From contig JAQGPJ010000105.1 in the NCBI GenBank assembly GCA_028293125.1, forward strand, positions 124,001 through 188,000: a stretch of 64,000 nucleotides of DNA, written 5' to 3'. Each line of letters opens with the position of its first letter. Position 1 is the first letter of the stretch. The position numbers and the translations under genes were made by a program. This DNA is from Verrucomicrobiales bacterium. GTDB lineage: Bacteria; Verrucomicrobiota; Verrucomicrobiia; Verrucomicrobiales; V1-33. Shown one piece after another: positions 9,150-19,386 of the stretch. The notes below the pieces were generated by a model. The model made no database searches. It was not told where the DNA came from and saw only the letters and a list, made by a program, of their open reading frames with translations.

Positions 9150-10550
9150 ATGAATTCCCTCCCCTCCTCCCCGCTTCCGGCCCTGCGCCGCCGTCAGGTG
9201 CTGCGTGGCATCGGTGCCACCATCGCCCTGCCCTTCATGGAGTCCCTGGCCCCGCGCGCGGCGCGCGCCGCCACGGCCTCCGGCACCCCGCCCACCCGCA
9301 TGGCCTTCCTGTTCATGCCCAATGGCGTGCATCCCGGCAAATGGACCCCGGAAGGCGGCGAAACCGACTGGAAGCTGAGCCCGCTGCTGGAGCCGCTGGC
9401 GGCGCACCGTAATGACGTCTCGGTACTGAGCCAACTTCAGAACGCCTTCGCCGACGGCGGCGACGGCCACTACGCCAAAAGCGCCTCCTGGCTCACCGGC
9501 TTCCGGGTCCGCAAAACCAATGGCCGCGATGTGGATGTCGGCGGCCCGTCCGTGGATCAGACCTATGCCGCGTATTGCGGGCACAACACCCGCCTGCCCT
9601 CCTTGGAGCTGGGCACGGAGCCCGTGCGCAAGGGCGTCGATCTTCAGGTGAACTTCACCCAGCTTTACGGCGGCCACATCGCCTGGCGGAACCGCCAGGT
9701 GCCCCTGCCCGCGGAGATCAATCCCCGCACCTCCTTTGACCGCCTCTTCCGCGAGCGTGGCGAGAACGACCGCCAGACCGCCGAGGACACCCGCAGCGTG
9801 CTGGACCTGACGCTGGAGCAGGCCCGGTCCATGCGCGGCAAAATCAGTCAGGCGGACCAGCAGCGTCTGGATGAATACCTCGAATCCGTCCGCGCCCTGG
9901 AGGTCCGCATCCAGGCGGACATCGCCCGTGTGGCCAGCGGCGAGAACCTCGATCCCACGATGAAGGAGCAGCTCGCGGTGCTGAACCGGCGCATCGATGA
10001 TTTCACCAATGCCAAAGAGGCCGGCGGCCGGATGCGGCACGACCACACCGAGCACGCCCGCCTAATGATGGATCTCATCGCCATGGCCTTCTGGAGCGAC
10101 AACACCCGCGCCGCGACCTTCATGTTCGGCGTCGATGTCAGCAGCAAGAACTTCAGCTTCCTGGAGGGAGTGCATGAGAGCCATCACGAAAGCTCCCACC
10201 ACAGCAATCAGGAGGAGAAGCTGGCCCAGTACGCCCGCATCAACCAGTGGCACGTGGAGCAGTACGCCTATCTTCTCGACCGGCTCAAATCCATGAAGGA
10301 GGGGGACGGCTCCGTGCTCGACAACAGCATGATCATGTTCGGCTCCAGTCTGCGGAACGGCAACGCCCACGAGTGGAAGGACCTCCCCCTCGTCCTCGCC
10401 GGCCGCGGCGGCGGTCTCAAGCCCGGCCGCCACATTGTCAGCCAGAAGGACACGCCGCTCTGCAATCTCTACCTCAGCCTACTCCAGCGCAGTGGGATGG
10501 ACATCAAACAGTTCGGCGACAGCACGGCACCGATGGCGGGTCTGACCTGA
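9150..10550 (+). CDS. DUF1552 Tat-exported protein, partner of the DUF1592 cytochrome
   Basis: 466 residues of unknown function, always found beside DUF1592-type cytochromes in Planctomycetes and Verrucomicrobia. The N-terminus has a twin-arginine-like signal: RRRQVLRG at residues 13-20, then a hydrophobic stretch ending in ARAAT. Family blocks include FLFMPNGVHPGKW, HNDVSVLSQL-like text, and FMFGVDVSSKNFSF. A histidine-rich run (HESHHESSHHSNQEE) around residue 345 could bind metal (inference). The ATG at 9150 was chosen because an upstream in-frame start at 8967 would overlap the cytochrome gene and precede the Tat signal. Confidence 0.88.
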   Translation: MNSLPSSPLPALRRRQVLRGIGATIALPFMESLAPRAARAATASGTPPTRMAFLFMPNGVHPGKWTPEGGETDWKLSPLLEPLAAHRNDVSVLSQLQNAFADGGDGHYAKSASWLTGFRVRKTNGRDVDVGGPSVDQTYAAYCGHNTRLPSLELGTEPVRKGVDLQVNFTQLYGGHIAWRNRQVPLPAEINPRTSFDRLFRERGENDRQTAEDTRSVLDLTLEQARSMRGKISQADQQRLDEYLESVRALEVRIQADIARVASGENLDPTMKEQLAVLNRRIDDFTNAKEAGGRMRHDHTEHARLMMDLIAMAFWSDNTRAATFMFGVDVSSKNFSFLEGVHESHHESSHHSNQEEKLAQYARINQWHVEQYAYLLDRLKSMKEGDGSVLDNSMIMFGSSLRNGNAHEWKDLPLVLAGRGGGLKPGRHIVSQKDTPLCNLYLSLLQRSGMDIKQFGDSTAPMAGLT

Positions 10551-10722
10551 GGATTGATGGGATGCGGGTCCCAATACAGTGCCAATGCCTCCAGTATTAA
10601 ATTTACCGCCGCCCAGGTAAATAACTAGATTGCCGCCGCTGCTGCCCAAAGGACCGCCGCCCGGCAAGGGATACTACTGCCTTCCCTAAGAGGGTTTATG
10701 CTTCCCGTCCCATGAAACCTTT
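10551..10722. other. Spacer after the DUF1552 gene, possible coding debris
   Basis: On the minus strand a short glycine-rich reading (GGNLVIYLGGGKFNTGG) resembles beta-strand-repeat surface proteins. It has no usable start and runs into the DUF1552 gene. Most likely a decayed fragment or chance. Confidence 0.25.
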
Positions 10723-10863
10723 TCAGTGGAGGGCTTGGCCTTGTCCTGCCCTCCAAGCGGGGTGTCCGGCGTTGGCGGAACCGGATCGAGGGTGAGTAAC
10801 AGCCCAGGATGAGGCGTTCAGGAAGGCAAGGCAGAGAGCGGACAGTAGGAAACGGAATTTCAT
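10723..10863 (-). CDS. Possible short exported peptide or remnant
   Basis: 46 codons beginning MKFRFLLSALCLAFLNASSWA, a well-formed signal peptide with an A-x-A-like cleavage site, but only about 25 residues follow. In another frame the sequence after the signal peptide reads TLDPVPPTPDTPLGGQDK and stays open for 38 codons before a TAG. A single-base frameshift in a somewhat longer exported protein is therefore possible. No ribosome site is evident. It could be a micro-secreted protein, a broken gene, or chance. Confidence 0.3.
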   Translation of the reverse strand: MKFRFLLSALCLAFLNASSWAVTHPRSGSANAGHPAWRAGQGQALH

Positions 10864-10950
10864 GGGGGACTCAACAGAGGAAAGGAGCGGAATGAAAGGA
10901 TGTTTATAGAAGTCAAAAAACAGAGGATACAATAATTTTAACAATTATAT

Positions 10951-11328
10951 CTATTTAACTTTAAATAATCCCGCACCCGCATCTTCCGAAATTATAAGAG
11001 TTTCACCGCTTATCCCTACAATTGCCCCTGAACAAACAATAGGTTCATTTAATTTTTTGCCACTGACCGGATCAATTACTTGCATCCACGGATTTACATC
11101 CAAACAGCTATATCCCATAGAATAAGATCCGTTGATTGATTTATCATAATTTAACGATTGCGCATGCATTGAAAATGTTGAATCTTTTTTAATATCCACT
11201 TCAACGATTACGCCGTCAAGAATCCCCCTGTATAAACCGCAGGCAGAGGACATGGTTAATGGCTTATCGCAAAATATTAAGAATATAAATAATATGCATA
11301 TAAATAATATTATAATATATTTTTTCAT
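10951..11328 (-). CDS. AT-rich small lipoprotein of unknown function
   Basis: 125 codons starting MKKYIIILFICILFIFLIFC. This is a basic start, a long hydrophobic core and a lipobox-like cysteine at residue 20 followed by DKP, so a lipid-anchored exported protein is likely. The mature part has patterned hydrophobic residues (GSYSMGYSCLDVNPW, IVGISGETLIISEDAG) and no family I recognise. Base use is strikingly AT-rich with AAA/ATA/AAT codons, against flanking genes near 65% GC. The stop is TAG. This composition points to recent transfer. Function unknown. Confidence 0.6.
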   Translation of the reverse strand: MKKYIIILFICILFIFLIFCDKPLTMSSACGLYRGILDGVIVEVDIKKDSTFSMHAQSLNYDKSINGSYSMGYSCLDVNPWMQVIDPVSGKKLNEPIVCSGAIVGISGETLIISEDAGAGLFKVK

Positions 11329-11909
11329 TTAATATGAAGTTTTAGATGATGGTGACAACGAGGTGATAAACAGATGGGAATTGTCGCGTGACTGTTGCGT
11401 TAATGGAAAACAGTTTTGAGCTTCAGCCCGCCAAAACCGCCGAATTCACTGTGCCATCATTTATTATGAGTCCGTAACATCCTCAACGGAGGACCGGGAT
11501 GGGAGATTTTTGAGCTCTTCCACGGGAATGACACCAATCGTGGAGGGCTGCTGCCGGTGACCGCCAAAAGTAAATTGGAACCTGCGGAACACAACCATTA
11601 AAAGCTTCCCAAGGCCCCGCCGGTTTATTAACCAATATTTCATTAACAAAACTTCCTACGCTCATGCGTACGGACACCAGGATATTTGGTGAAACCTTGG
11701 GAAGGCGCACTGTCGTCCAAGGCACCGACAACCTTCACTATCCGGAAACCCGTGAACCGGATCCGGCTTCAGTTCTGCTTCTTCAGTCACTTCATCCTTT
11801 CCCCGTTCCGCCTCCACACTCTGTCCGTTTCCCTCCGCCGCCCTTTTTTCCATTGGAATACGGGTCTAGCTCCCTTCCTCCCCCGCTCCCCGACCCCTGA
11901 AGAAAAGCC
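11329..11909. other. Intergenic stretch, no gene supported
   Basis: About 580 bases of mixed composition before the DUF1501 gene. The longest plausible minus-strand frame (11464-11649, ending ELKNLPSRSSVEDVTDS) looks like a protein C-terminus but has no convincing upstream part. No hairpin terminator or promoter stands out. Confidence 0.4.
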
Positions 11910-13418
11910 ATGAATCCAAGCCCCGAATTCCTAGCCCGGCACTTCTCGCAGTTTTCCCCGGGGAATATGATCTCCACGCGCCGCCAATTCCTTCAGCGCA
12001 GCGGCATGGGGTTGGGGATGCTGGGACTGGCCGGGCTGTTGAAACCCTTCTCCACCGCGGCGGCGGAGCCCGGTCTGGCCGCGGCAGCCGCAGCCGCACA
12101 TGAGGTGCAGCCCATGCAGTTCGCTCCCAGGGCACAGCATGTCATCCACATTTTCCTCGGGGGGGCGCCATCCCATTTGGATACGTGGGATCCCAAACCG
12201 GAGCTGAACCGCATGGACGGCCAGTCCTTGCCCTCCGGGGACGGGTTGGCGTTCGGCTCGCCCTTCTCCTTCATCCGGCAGGGGAAATCGGGAATTGAGG
12301 TCAGTGAAGTGCTGCCGGAGCTGGGCTCCATGGTGGACGACATGACGGTCATCCGCTCCATGTGGACCGATATTCCAGCCCACGAGTCAGCCATGGTTTT
12401 CATGAATACCGGGTCGCTCAGGCTGCCCCGCCCCAGCATGGGCAGCTGGGCGCTCTACGGGTTGGGCTCCCTGAATGAGAATCTGCCGGGGTTCGTCTCC
12501 CTGCGCGGCCCCGATCTGCCCAGCGGAGGCAGCTCCAACTGGCAGTCGGTGTTTCTGCCCGGACGCTTCCAAGGCACCAGCGTGAACACCAACGGCGGCA
12601 ATGTGAACCGCATCATCGAAAACCTGAACAATCCCTTCCTCAGCCTGAAAGAGCAGCGCCGCCAGCTGGACCTGGTGAGGCAGCTCGATGAAATGCACAA
12701 TCAGGCGCTGGAGCAGGACAGCCAGCTGGAGGCGGAGATCGCGTCCATGGAGATGGCTTTCCGGATGCAGACGGAGGCCACGGACGCGTTTGACATCAGC
12801 CGGGAGACGCCGGACACCCGCGCCGCCTACGGCCTCAGCTCCTCCGCGGGCGGAGGGACGGGAATCAAACGGGGCCAAGGGAAAAAAGCCCCGCCCAATC
12901 CGGCGGAAGTGGGGAAGCGTCTGCTGGTTGCCCGCCGCCTCGTGGAGCGCGGGGTGCGGTTTGTGCAGGTCTTCGCCGGCGGCTGGGACATGCACGGCAA
13001 TCTGAAGGACAGCATGGAGAACCGCGCGGGAGGCATCGATCTGCCGGTGGCCGGGCTGCTGCGGGACCTGAAGCAGCGCGGTCTGCTGGACAGCACGCTG
13101 GTCATCATCGGCGGGGAGTTCGGCCGCACCGCCGGCCGCGACCGCAATGGCCTGGGCGAAACCGCCGGGCGCGATCACAATGCCCAAGGCTTCTGCGCCT
13201 GTCTGGCCGGCGGCGGGGTGAAGGGAGGTTATGTCCACGGCGCGACCGATGAACTCGGCCAGGCCGCCGTGGTGGACAAAGTCCACGTCCACGACCTTCA
13301 TGCGACCATTCTGCGGCTGCTGGGCTTTGATCATGAAAAGCTGACATACCGCTATAATGGGCGCGACTTCCGGCTGACGGATGTCGCCGGCAAAGTGGTG
13401 TCCCCCATCCTGGCCTGA
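11910..13418 (+). CDS. DUF1501 Tat-exported protein, partner of the DUF1549 cytochrome
   Basis: 502 residues, DUF1501 family (alkaline-phosphatase/sulfatase-like fold by family knowledge; biochemical role unknown). Twin-arginine signal STRRQFLQRSGMGLGMLG (R24-R25). Family blocks follow: VIHIFLGGAPSHLDTWDPKP, VRFVQVFAGGWDMHGN, and a late GGEFGRT with DHNAQGFCACLAGGGVKGG. Conserved Asp and His residues in the WDMH and DHN blocks would suit metal binding. The DUF1549-DUF1553 cytochrome follows 36 bases downstream, the canonical two-gene unit of this phylum. It lies just after a DUF1592/DUF1552 pair. Confidence 0.9.
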   Translation: MNPSPEFLARHFSQFSPGNMISTRRQFLQRSGMGLGMLGLAGLLKPFSTAAAEPGLAAAAAAAHEVQPMQFAPRAQHVIHIFLGGAPSHLDTWDPKPELNRMDGQSLPSGDGLAFGSPFSFIRQGKSGIEVSEVLPELGSMVDDMTVIRSMWTDIPAHESAMVFMNTGSLRLPRPSMGSWALYGLGSLNENLPGFVSLRGPDLPSGGSSNWQSVFLPGRFQGTSVNTNGGNVNRIIENLNNPFLSLKEQRRQLDLVRQLDEMHNQALEQDSQLEAEIASMEMAFRMQTEATDAFDISRETPDTRAAYGLSSSAGGGTGIKRGQGKKAPPNPAEVGKRLLVARRLVERGVRFVQVFAGGWDMHGNLKDSMENRAGGIDLPVAGLLRDLKQRGLLDSTLVIIGGEFGRTAGRDRNGLGETAGRDHNAQGFCACLAGGGVKGGYVHGATDELGQAAVVDKVHVHDLHATILRLLGFDHEKLTYRYNGRDFRLTDVAGKVVSPILA

Positions 13419-13454
13419 CCGTCCGGTCCGGTCTCCCCTCTCCTCTGAACCGCC

Positions 13455-16400
13455 ATGAAACAGCTCCCCTTCCTGTTATTCATTCTTTCCCTCTCAGCTG
13501 CCACCGTGGCTGCGGGTGCGGAAATTCCGGCGGATCAGCTTCAGTTTTTTGAAAACCGTGTCCGCCCGGCGCTGGTGGAGAACTGTTACCGCTGCCATAG
13601 CGAATCCGGGGGCCAATCCAAAGGCGGTCTGACTCTGGATACCCGCCAAGGCTGGGAAAAGGGCGGGAAACACGGTCCCGCCCTCAACCCCGGCCACCCG
13701 GAGGAGAGCCTGCTGATCCAGGCCGTCCGCGGCACGGATCCCGATTTCACCATGCCGCCGAAGGACGGAAAACTGTCCGCCGCGCAGACCGCCGATCTGG
13801 AGTCCTGGGTGAAAATGGGCGCTCCCGATCCCCGCACGGCTCCTGCGGCCCCCGCGGTCGCCGCAGGCGGTCCCATGACGGAATCCATGAAGGCCAAAGC
13901 CGCCTCCCACTGGGCTTTTCAGCCGCTGGGGAAGCCTGAGGTCCCGCAGGTCAGGGATACGGCATGGCCCGCGGGGGATCTTGACCGTTTTATCCTGTCA
14001 GGCTTGGAATCCAAAAACCTGGCCCCGTCCCCGCCGGCGGACAGGCGCACCCTGATCCGCCGGGCCTCGCTGGACCTGACGGGCCTGCCGCCCACCCCGG
14101 AGGAGGCGCAGGATTTTGTCAGCGACGAATCCCCGCAGGCTTTTGGGAAGGTGGTGGACCGCCTGCTGGCCAGTCCGCGCTACGGTGAGCGCTGGGGCCG
14201 GTTCTGGCTGGATGTGGCGCGGTATGCCGACACGCTTGGACGCATGCGGCAGCTGCTGACCCCGCTGAATCCCAACGCCTGGACCTACCGCGACTACGTC
14301 ATCGGCGCCTTCAACGCGGACAAGCCGTTCGATCAGTTCATCCGCGAGCAGATCGCCGCCGATCTCCTGCCGGGCGCGGCGGAGAACCCGGCGTCGCTGG
14401 CGGCCCTCGGCTTCATCACCCAGGGCGGGCAGTTTCAGGGGAACCTTCCCGACATTATCAATGACCGGATCGATGTCGTCACCAAGGGCTTCCTGGGGCT
14501 CACCGTGACCTGCGCCCGCTGCCACGACCACAAGTTCGATCCCGTGCCGCAGGCGGATTACTACTCGCTTTACGGCGTCTTCAACTCCTGCCACGAGCCC
14601 GATGAAAAACCGGTGGCGGTGCCCGCTCAGCGCGGAGCCGGCACCGCGGTCTACGAGGCGGAGCGCGCCAGGCTCACGGCGCAGGGCCGGGACAGGCTTG
14701 TGGAGCAGATGAATCACCATGCCTCCGTGTTTAATGCGAACGCCCGCTTCTTTCTCCCCCTGGCCGGGATAAACCGGCGGTCGCCGGAGTTCCAAGCCCG
14801 TATCCGGGAGCAGAAAAAAGTGGATGCCCCCCTCGCCCAGTATCTTGTTCAAGCGATAACCCACAGCATGAATGTTCCCAGGGGCCAGAAACAAAGCCTT
14901 GTTTTCGGCCCTCTGAAACGTCTGCTGGCGATTCCGCCTGAAGCTTTCGAAAACCGCCTCCCCCAATGGCTGGCCCAAATGGGTTCGGACCGTCCGCGGA
15001 TGCCGGTCAATCCGGCGGTGCGGGCCGCCTTTGCCGGCAGGCAGCCCAAAACCAGGGACGAGGCTTTGGACATTTATGCCTCGGTCTTCGCCAATGCCGA
15101 TGCCGCTTGGCACCGGGAGGAGGAAGCGTGGAGACAATCCGGAGGGAAAGGGAATTTCCCCGGCCTGTCCGACAGGGATCTGGAGGCCGTGCGCACGGCG
15201 GTGGTCAATCCGTCGATTTTTAAAACCGGCTCCATCGACGCCGCCCTGCGCGGACTGCCCCGGGTCATCAACATTCTCGCGGCCGGCATCACCGCTGAGA
15301 TTGCAAGGCTGGATGTGAGCCACGCCGGAGCCCCCGGTCTGGCCAATGTGATTTATGATGATCCGGAGCCCCGTGATTCGCCAGTCTTCATCCGGGGCCA
15401 GATTCAAAGCCCGGGTCCGGTGGTGCCCCGGCAGTTTCTGGAATGCCTGAGCGGTCCGGACCGCAAACCCTTCACCCAGGGCAGCGGACGGCTGGAGCTG
15501 GCCCAGGCCATCGCCTCGCCTTCCAATCCACTGACCGCCCGCGTGCTGGTCAACCGCGTGTGGCAGCATCATTTCGGGGAGGGATTTGTGTCCACCCCGG
15601 ACGATCTGGGGGTCATGAGCGGCGCGCCGGCCAATCCGGCCCTCCTGGACTGGCTGGCCTCGGAGTTCATCCGCGGCGGCTGGTCGGTGAAGCGGCTGCA
15701 CCGCACGGTTCTCCTCTCCAAAACCTGGCAGCAGTCCAGCGCGCCGGACGCCGCCAAAGCGGAGGTGGATCCCTTCAACCGTCTGCTGTGGCGGCAGAAT
15801 GTCCGCCGGCTGGACTTTGAGGCCCTGCGCGACAGCATTCTGTTCATGGGCGGGAAGCTGGACACGGCCATGGGCGGGCATCCGGTGAATATCGAGTCCG
15901 AGCCCTACAGCCCCCGGCGCAGCGTTTACGGTTTCATTGACCGCAATGAAATGGCCGAGTTCATGCGCAGCTTCGACGTGGCCAATCCCGAGCTGCCCAC
16001 CGGCCGGCGCTTCACGAGCATCATCCCCCAGCAGGCGCTCTTCCGCATGAACAGCCTGCTGGTGATCGAGCAGGCCCGGAACATCATGGCGCGTCCCGAC
16101 CTCAAAGCCTGCGGCACCGATGCGGAGCGGGTGCGGAAGCTCTACGAAGTCATCTATCAGCGCGCGCCCAATGAAACGGAAATGCGGCTGGCCATGGATT
16201 ACCTGCAAAGCATCACTCCCGAGGCGGGAACTCCGGAGGCGGTGGCCGCCGCCGCCGGCGACGGGGAGGCCGGACCGCCGGACCTGAGCCGGATGAGCCG
16301 GCAGGACCGCCGCGCTTATCTTGCCGAACAGCGCCGCCGGCAGCGGCTGGAGCAGCGCGCCATGGCGAACCGGAAAAATGCCTCCACGCAGGTCAGGGAG

Positions 16401-16508
16401 GCCGTGCGCGACCCGTCCGCCGTCCAAGTCGACCGCAGCCCGCTGACCCCATGGGAGCAGTATGCCCATGCCCTGCTGATCACCAATGAAATGGCGTATG
16501 TGAACTGA
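13455..16508 (+). CDS. Planctomycete cytochrome C + DUF1549 + DUF1553 exported protein
   Basis: 1017-residue exported protein. Signal peptide residues 1-22; PSCyt1 heme motif CYRCH at 44-48 in a VRPALVENCYRCHSE context. DUF1549 spans about 165-370 and includes a second CxxCH, CARCHDHKFDP, at 353-363. DUF1553 begins near 670 (SNPLTARVLVNRVWQHHFG) and runs to about 930 (PNETEMRLAM). The C-terminal 70 residues are Arg/Gln-rich. Two heme c sites in the periplasm are inferred. It pairs with the DUF1501 gene upstream. The family has been associated with polysaccharide utilisation loci, but the reaction is undefined. Confidence 0.92.
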   Translation: MKQLPFLLFILSLSAATVAAGAEIPADQLQFFENRVRPALVENCYRCHSESGGQSKGGLTLDTRQGWEKGGKHGPALNPGHPEESLLIQAVRGTDPDFTMPPKDGKLSAAQTADLESWVKMGAPDPRTAPAAPAVAAGGPMTESMKAKAASHWAFQPLGKPEVPQVRDTAWPAGDLDRFILSGLESKNLAPSPPADRRTLIRRASLDLTGLPPTPEEAQDFVSDESPQAFGKVVDRLLASPRYGERWGRFWLDVARYADTLGRMRQLLTPLNPNAWTYRDYVIGAFNADKPFDQFIREQIAADLLPGAAENPASLAALGFITQGGQFQGNLPDIINDRIDVVTKGFLGLTVTCARCHDHKFDPVPQADYYSLYGVFNSCHEPDEKPVAVPAQRGAGTAVYEAERARLTAQGRDRLVEQMNHHASVFNANARFFLPLAGINRRSPEFQARIREQKKVDAPLAQYLVQAITHSMNVPRGQKQSLVFGPLKRLLAIPPEAFENRLPQWLAQMGSDRPRMPVNPAVRAAFAGRQPKTRDEALDIYASVFANADAAWHREEEAWRQSGGKGNFPGLSDRDLEAVRTAVVNPSIFKTGSIDAALRGLPRVINILAAGITAEIARLDVSHAGAPGLANVIYDDPEPRDSPVFIRGQIQSPGPVVPRQFLECLSGPDRKPFTQGSGRLELAQAIASPSNPLTARVLVNRVWQHHFGEGFVSTPDDLGVMSGAPANPALLDWLASEFIRGGWSVKRLHRTVLLSKTWQQSSAPDAAKAEVDPFNRLLWRQNVRRLDFEALRDSILFMGGKLDTAMGGHPVNIESEPYSPRRSVYGFIDRNEMAEFMRSFDVANPELPTGRRFTSIIPQQALFRMNSLLVIEQARNIMARPDLKACGTDAERVRKLYEVIYQRAPNETEMRLAMDYLQSITPEAGTPEAVAAAAGDGEAGPPDLSRMSRQDRRAYLAEQRRRQRLEQRAMANRKNASTQVREAVRDPSAVQVDRSPLTPWEQYAHALLITNEMAYVN

Positions 16509-16572
16509 GGCGGCGGCCCGGCGGAATAAAACCGCCTGCCCGCCGCCATTGCGGAAAGGGTCAAAGCAGCGC

Positions 16573-17415
16573 ATGAAGGGGCACCCCCTTGCCTGTTCCG
16601 CCATGAAGCTCCCCGTTTCCTCTGCTCCGTCCATCCCGGCCTGCAGCTTTTTCCGGAGACGGCCCCTTTGGGCTCCATGGCTGGCTCCCGGACTCTGTCT
16701 GCTGCTCTGCCAGTGCGCCTGCCCGCCAAAGCGGGACCGGGAATCAAAAGCGTCCCCAACCCAGGCCGGAATCAAAAGCCCGGCGGCTCCCCGGTCCGCC
16801 GCTCTGGCACGCTGGGCGCGCGTCACTCCCCGGCTGGCGGCAGTGGCCCAGCGCGACAAAAACGAGCGGCTCATTGATTGGAGATTCACCGTGATGGACG
16901 CCGATGGACGCAATGCCCACTCGTGGCCGGATGGGCGTGTGGAGGTGACCGAGGGCATGCTTTCGTTTGTCCGGACCGACGGGGAACTGGCCGCGGTGCT
17001 GGGACATGAAATGGCGCATGTGGTTCTGCGCCACGGCAGGACACGGGCCGCGGCCTCCTGGGCCGCGGTGCTGGGCGGCGTGGCGCTGGCCGTGCTGGCG
17101 CATGAGCAGGGAGGCTCCAGTGGATGGGAATCCGCGGCCATGGGCGGCGGGGCGGTGTTCTCCATTTCCCTGACCGGTCTGAAAAACTGGCACCGCTCGC
17201 AGGAGCTGGCCGCCGACGCCGCCAGCGTGCCCCTGCTGGTGAAGGCCGGCTATCCGGCCCGCAGCGCGGCGGATTTCTGGGAGCTTTATGCGCAGGCCCG
17301 GCAGGCCGAAGGCCGGACCGGCGGCGGCTGGTGGAAATCCCACCCGCCCGATGTTGACCGTGTGGCGCGTCTGAGAGCACTGGCGGAGAAATATGAAACC
17401 AGCCAGCCCTCCTGA
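16573..17415 (+). CDS. M48-family zinc metalloprotease, probable lipoprotein
   Basis: About 280 residues of the BepA/LoiP-like M48 peptidase family, which degrade misfolded outer-membrane or envelope proteins. The zinc site is HEMAHVVLRHGR (HExxH starts at codon 145 from this ATG). The downstream glutamate ligand sits in SQELAADAASVPLL. The N-terminus has an Arg run, a hydrophobic core (WLAPGLCLLLCQC) and a possible lipobox. Starts at 16549, 16573 and 16603 are all possible; none has a clear ribosome site. The gene follows the cytochrome by 64 bases and its end overlaps the next gene by 23 bases, so translational coupling is likely. Confidence 0.88.
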   Translation: MKGHPLACSAMKLPVSSAPSIPACSFFRRRPLWAPWLAPGLCLLLCQCACPPKRDRESKASPTQAGIKSPAAPRSAALARWARVTPRLAAVAQRDKNERLIDWRFTVMDADGRNAHSWPDGRVEVTEGMLSFVRTDGELAAVLGHEMAHVVLRHGRTRAAASWAAVLGGVALAVLAHEQGGSSGWESAAMGGGAVFSISLTGLKNWHRSQELAADAASVPLLVKAGYPARSAADFWELYAQARQAEGRTGGGWWKSHPPDVDRVARLRALAEKYETSQPS

Positions 17416-18241
17416 CCTTTTCCCGTTCCCAGCGGTTCGGCCGGCCATGGCCGCGCGGGCTGGAAACGATGTTCTGGACTTCACCGTCATTGACGAATCG
17501 CCGGACTGGATTGTCGTCAGCAAGCCCGCCCCGCTCCAGATCCACCCCTCCAAACCCGGCGGCCCTCCCACACTCTGGCACGGCCTGCGCGCCCTGCTGG
17601 CCTACGATCTGGCCAACGGAGCCGCGCTGTCCATCATCAACCGCCTGGACCGCGAGACCAGCGGCCTGGTGCTCATCGCCAAAAACGCCGCTGCTGCCCG
17701 CTGGTTCAACAAAGCCATGATGCGCCGCGAGGTCGGCAAGGAATACACCGCCTTGGTCCACGGCTGGCCAGAGATGGAGGAATGGACCGTGGACGCCCCC
17801 ATCCTCCGGCGCGGGGAGGTGGAGGATTCCCCGGTTTACCTGATGCAGGCGGTTCACCCGGACGGGGCTGCCTCCCGCACCCGCTTCCGTGTACTCCGGC
17901 GTGGGGAAAGGCCAGGCCCCGGCAGGCGCTTCGCGCTGGTGGCGGCGGTGCCGGAGACCGGGCGCATGCACCAGATCCGCGTGCATCTGGGACATTGCGG
18001 CCATCCGGTGGCGGGGGACAAACTTTATGGTCCAAGCCCGCAGTGGTATCTGCGCCAGATTGAAGAGGGCTGGACTCCCGCCGCCGCGGAGGCCCTGCTG
18101 CTGCCCCGTCACGCCCTGCACAGCACCCGGCTGGGCCTTGCCCTGCCCGATGGCGTATTTCAACAATGGGAATGCCCGGCTCCAGCGGCGTGGGAGGAAT
18201 TCCTCGGCCTGAAGAGCGGAGGGGATGCGGAATCCCGCTGA
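17393..18241 (+). CDS. RluA-family pseudouridine synthase
   Basis: 282-residue RNA-modifying enzyme. The catalytic block is NRLDRETSGLVLIAK, with the aspartate about 86 residues from this start. Most RluA/RluC/RluD members have HRLD; here Asn replaces His. A later signature is GRMHQIRVHLGHCGHPVAGD. There is no S4 domain, so it is closer to RluA/TruC-like members than RluC/D. A GGAG site five bases before the ATG at 17393 supports this start even though it overlaps the protease gene by 23 bases; 17447 is an alternative. The target RNA position cannot be told. Confidence 0.87.
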   Translation: MKPASPPDLFPFPAVRPAMAARAGNDVLDFTVIDESPDWIVVSKPAPLQIHPSKPGGPPTLWHGLRALLAYDLANGAALSIINRLDRETSGLVLIAKNAAAARWFNKAMMRREVGKEYTALVHGWPEMEEWTVDAPILRRGEVEDSPVYLMQAVHPDGAASRTRFRVLRRGERPGPGRRFALVAAVPETGRMHQIRVHLGHCGHPVAGDKLYGPSPQWYLRQIEEGWTPAAAEALLLPRHALHSTRLGLALPDGVFQQWECPAPAAWEEFLGLKSGGDAESR

Positions 18242-18386
18242 TTCAGGGGCAAAAATCCCGTCGCCACCGGCGCTTTTGCTGCAATGGTCACCGCACGCCG
18301 GCGGCTCCGCCGGAGTTCCGTCATCCACGAGGCCAAGCCACCGCCACGCCTGCGCCCTCCGCTCCGTCCTTCCCAATCCCCCGCCT

Positions 18387-19379
<993 letters not shown>

Positions 19380-19386
19380 CGGGCAC

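Noticed and set aside
13998-17165. Very long minus-strand open frame of 1055 codons
   Set aside because: It is antisense to the DUF1549 cytochrome and M48 genes, whose frames show clear families. Its own text is Arg/Gly/Gln-rich without any domain, as expected in high-GC shadows.
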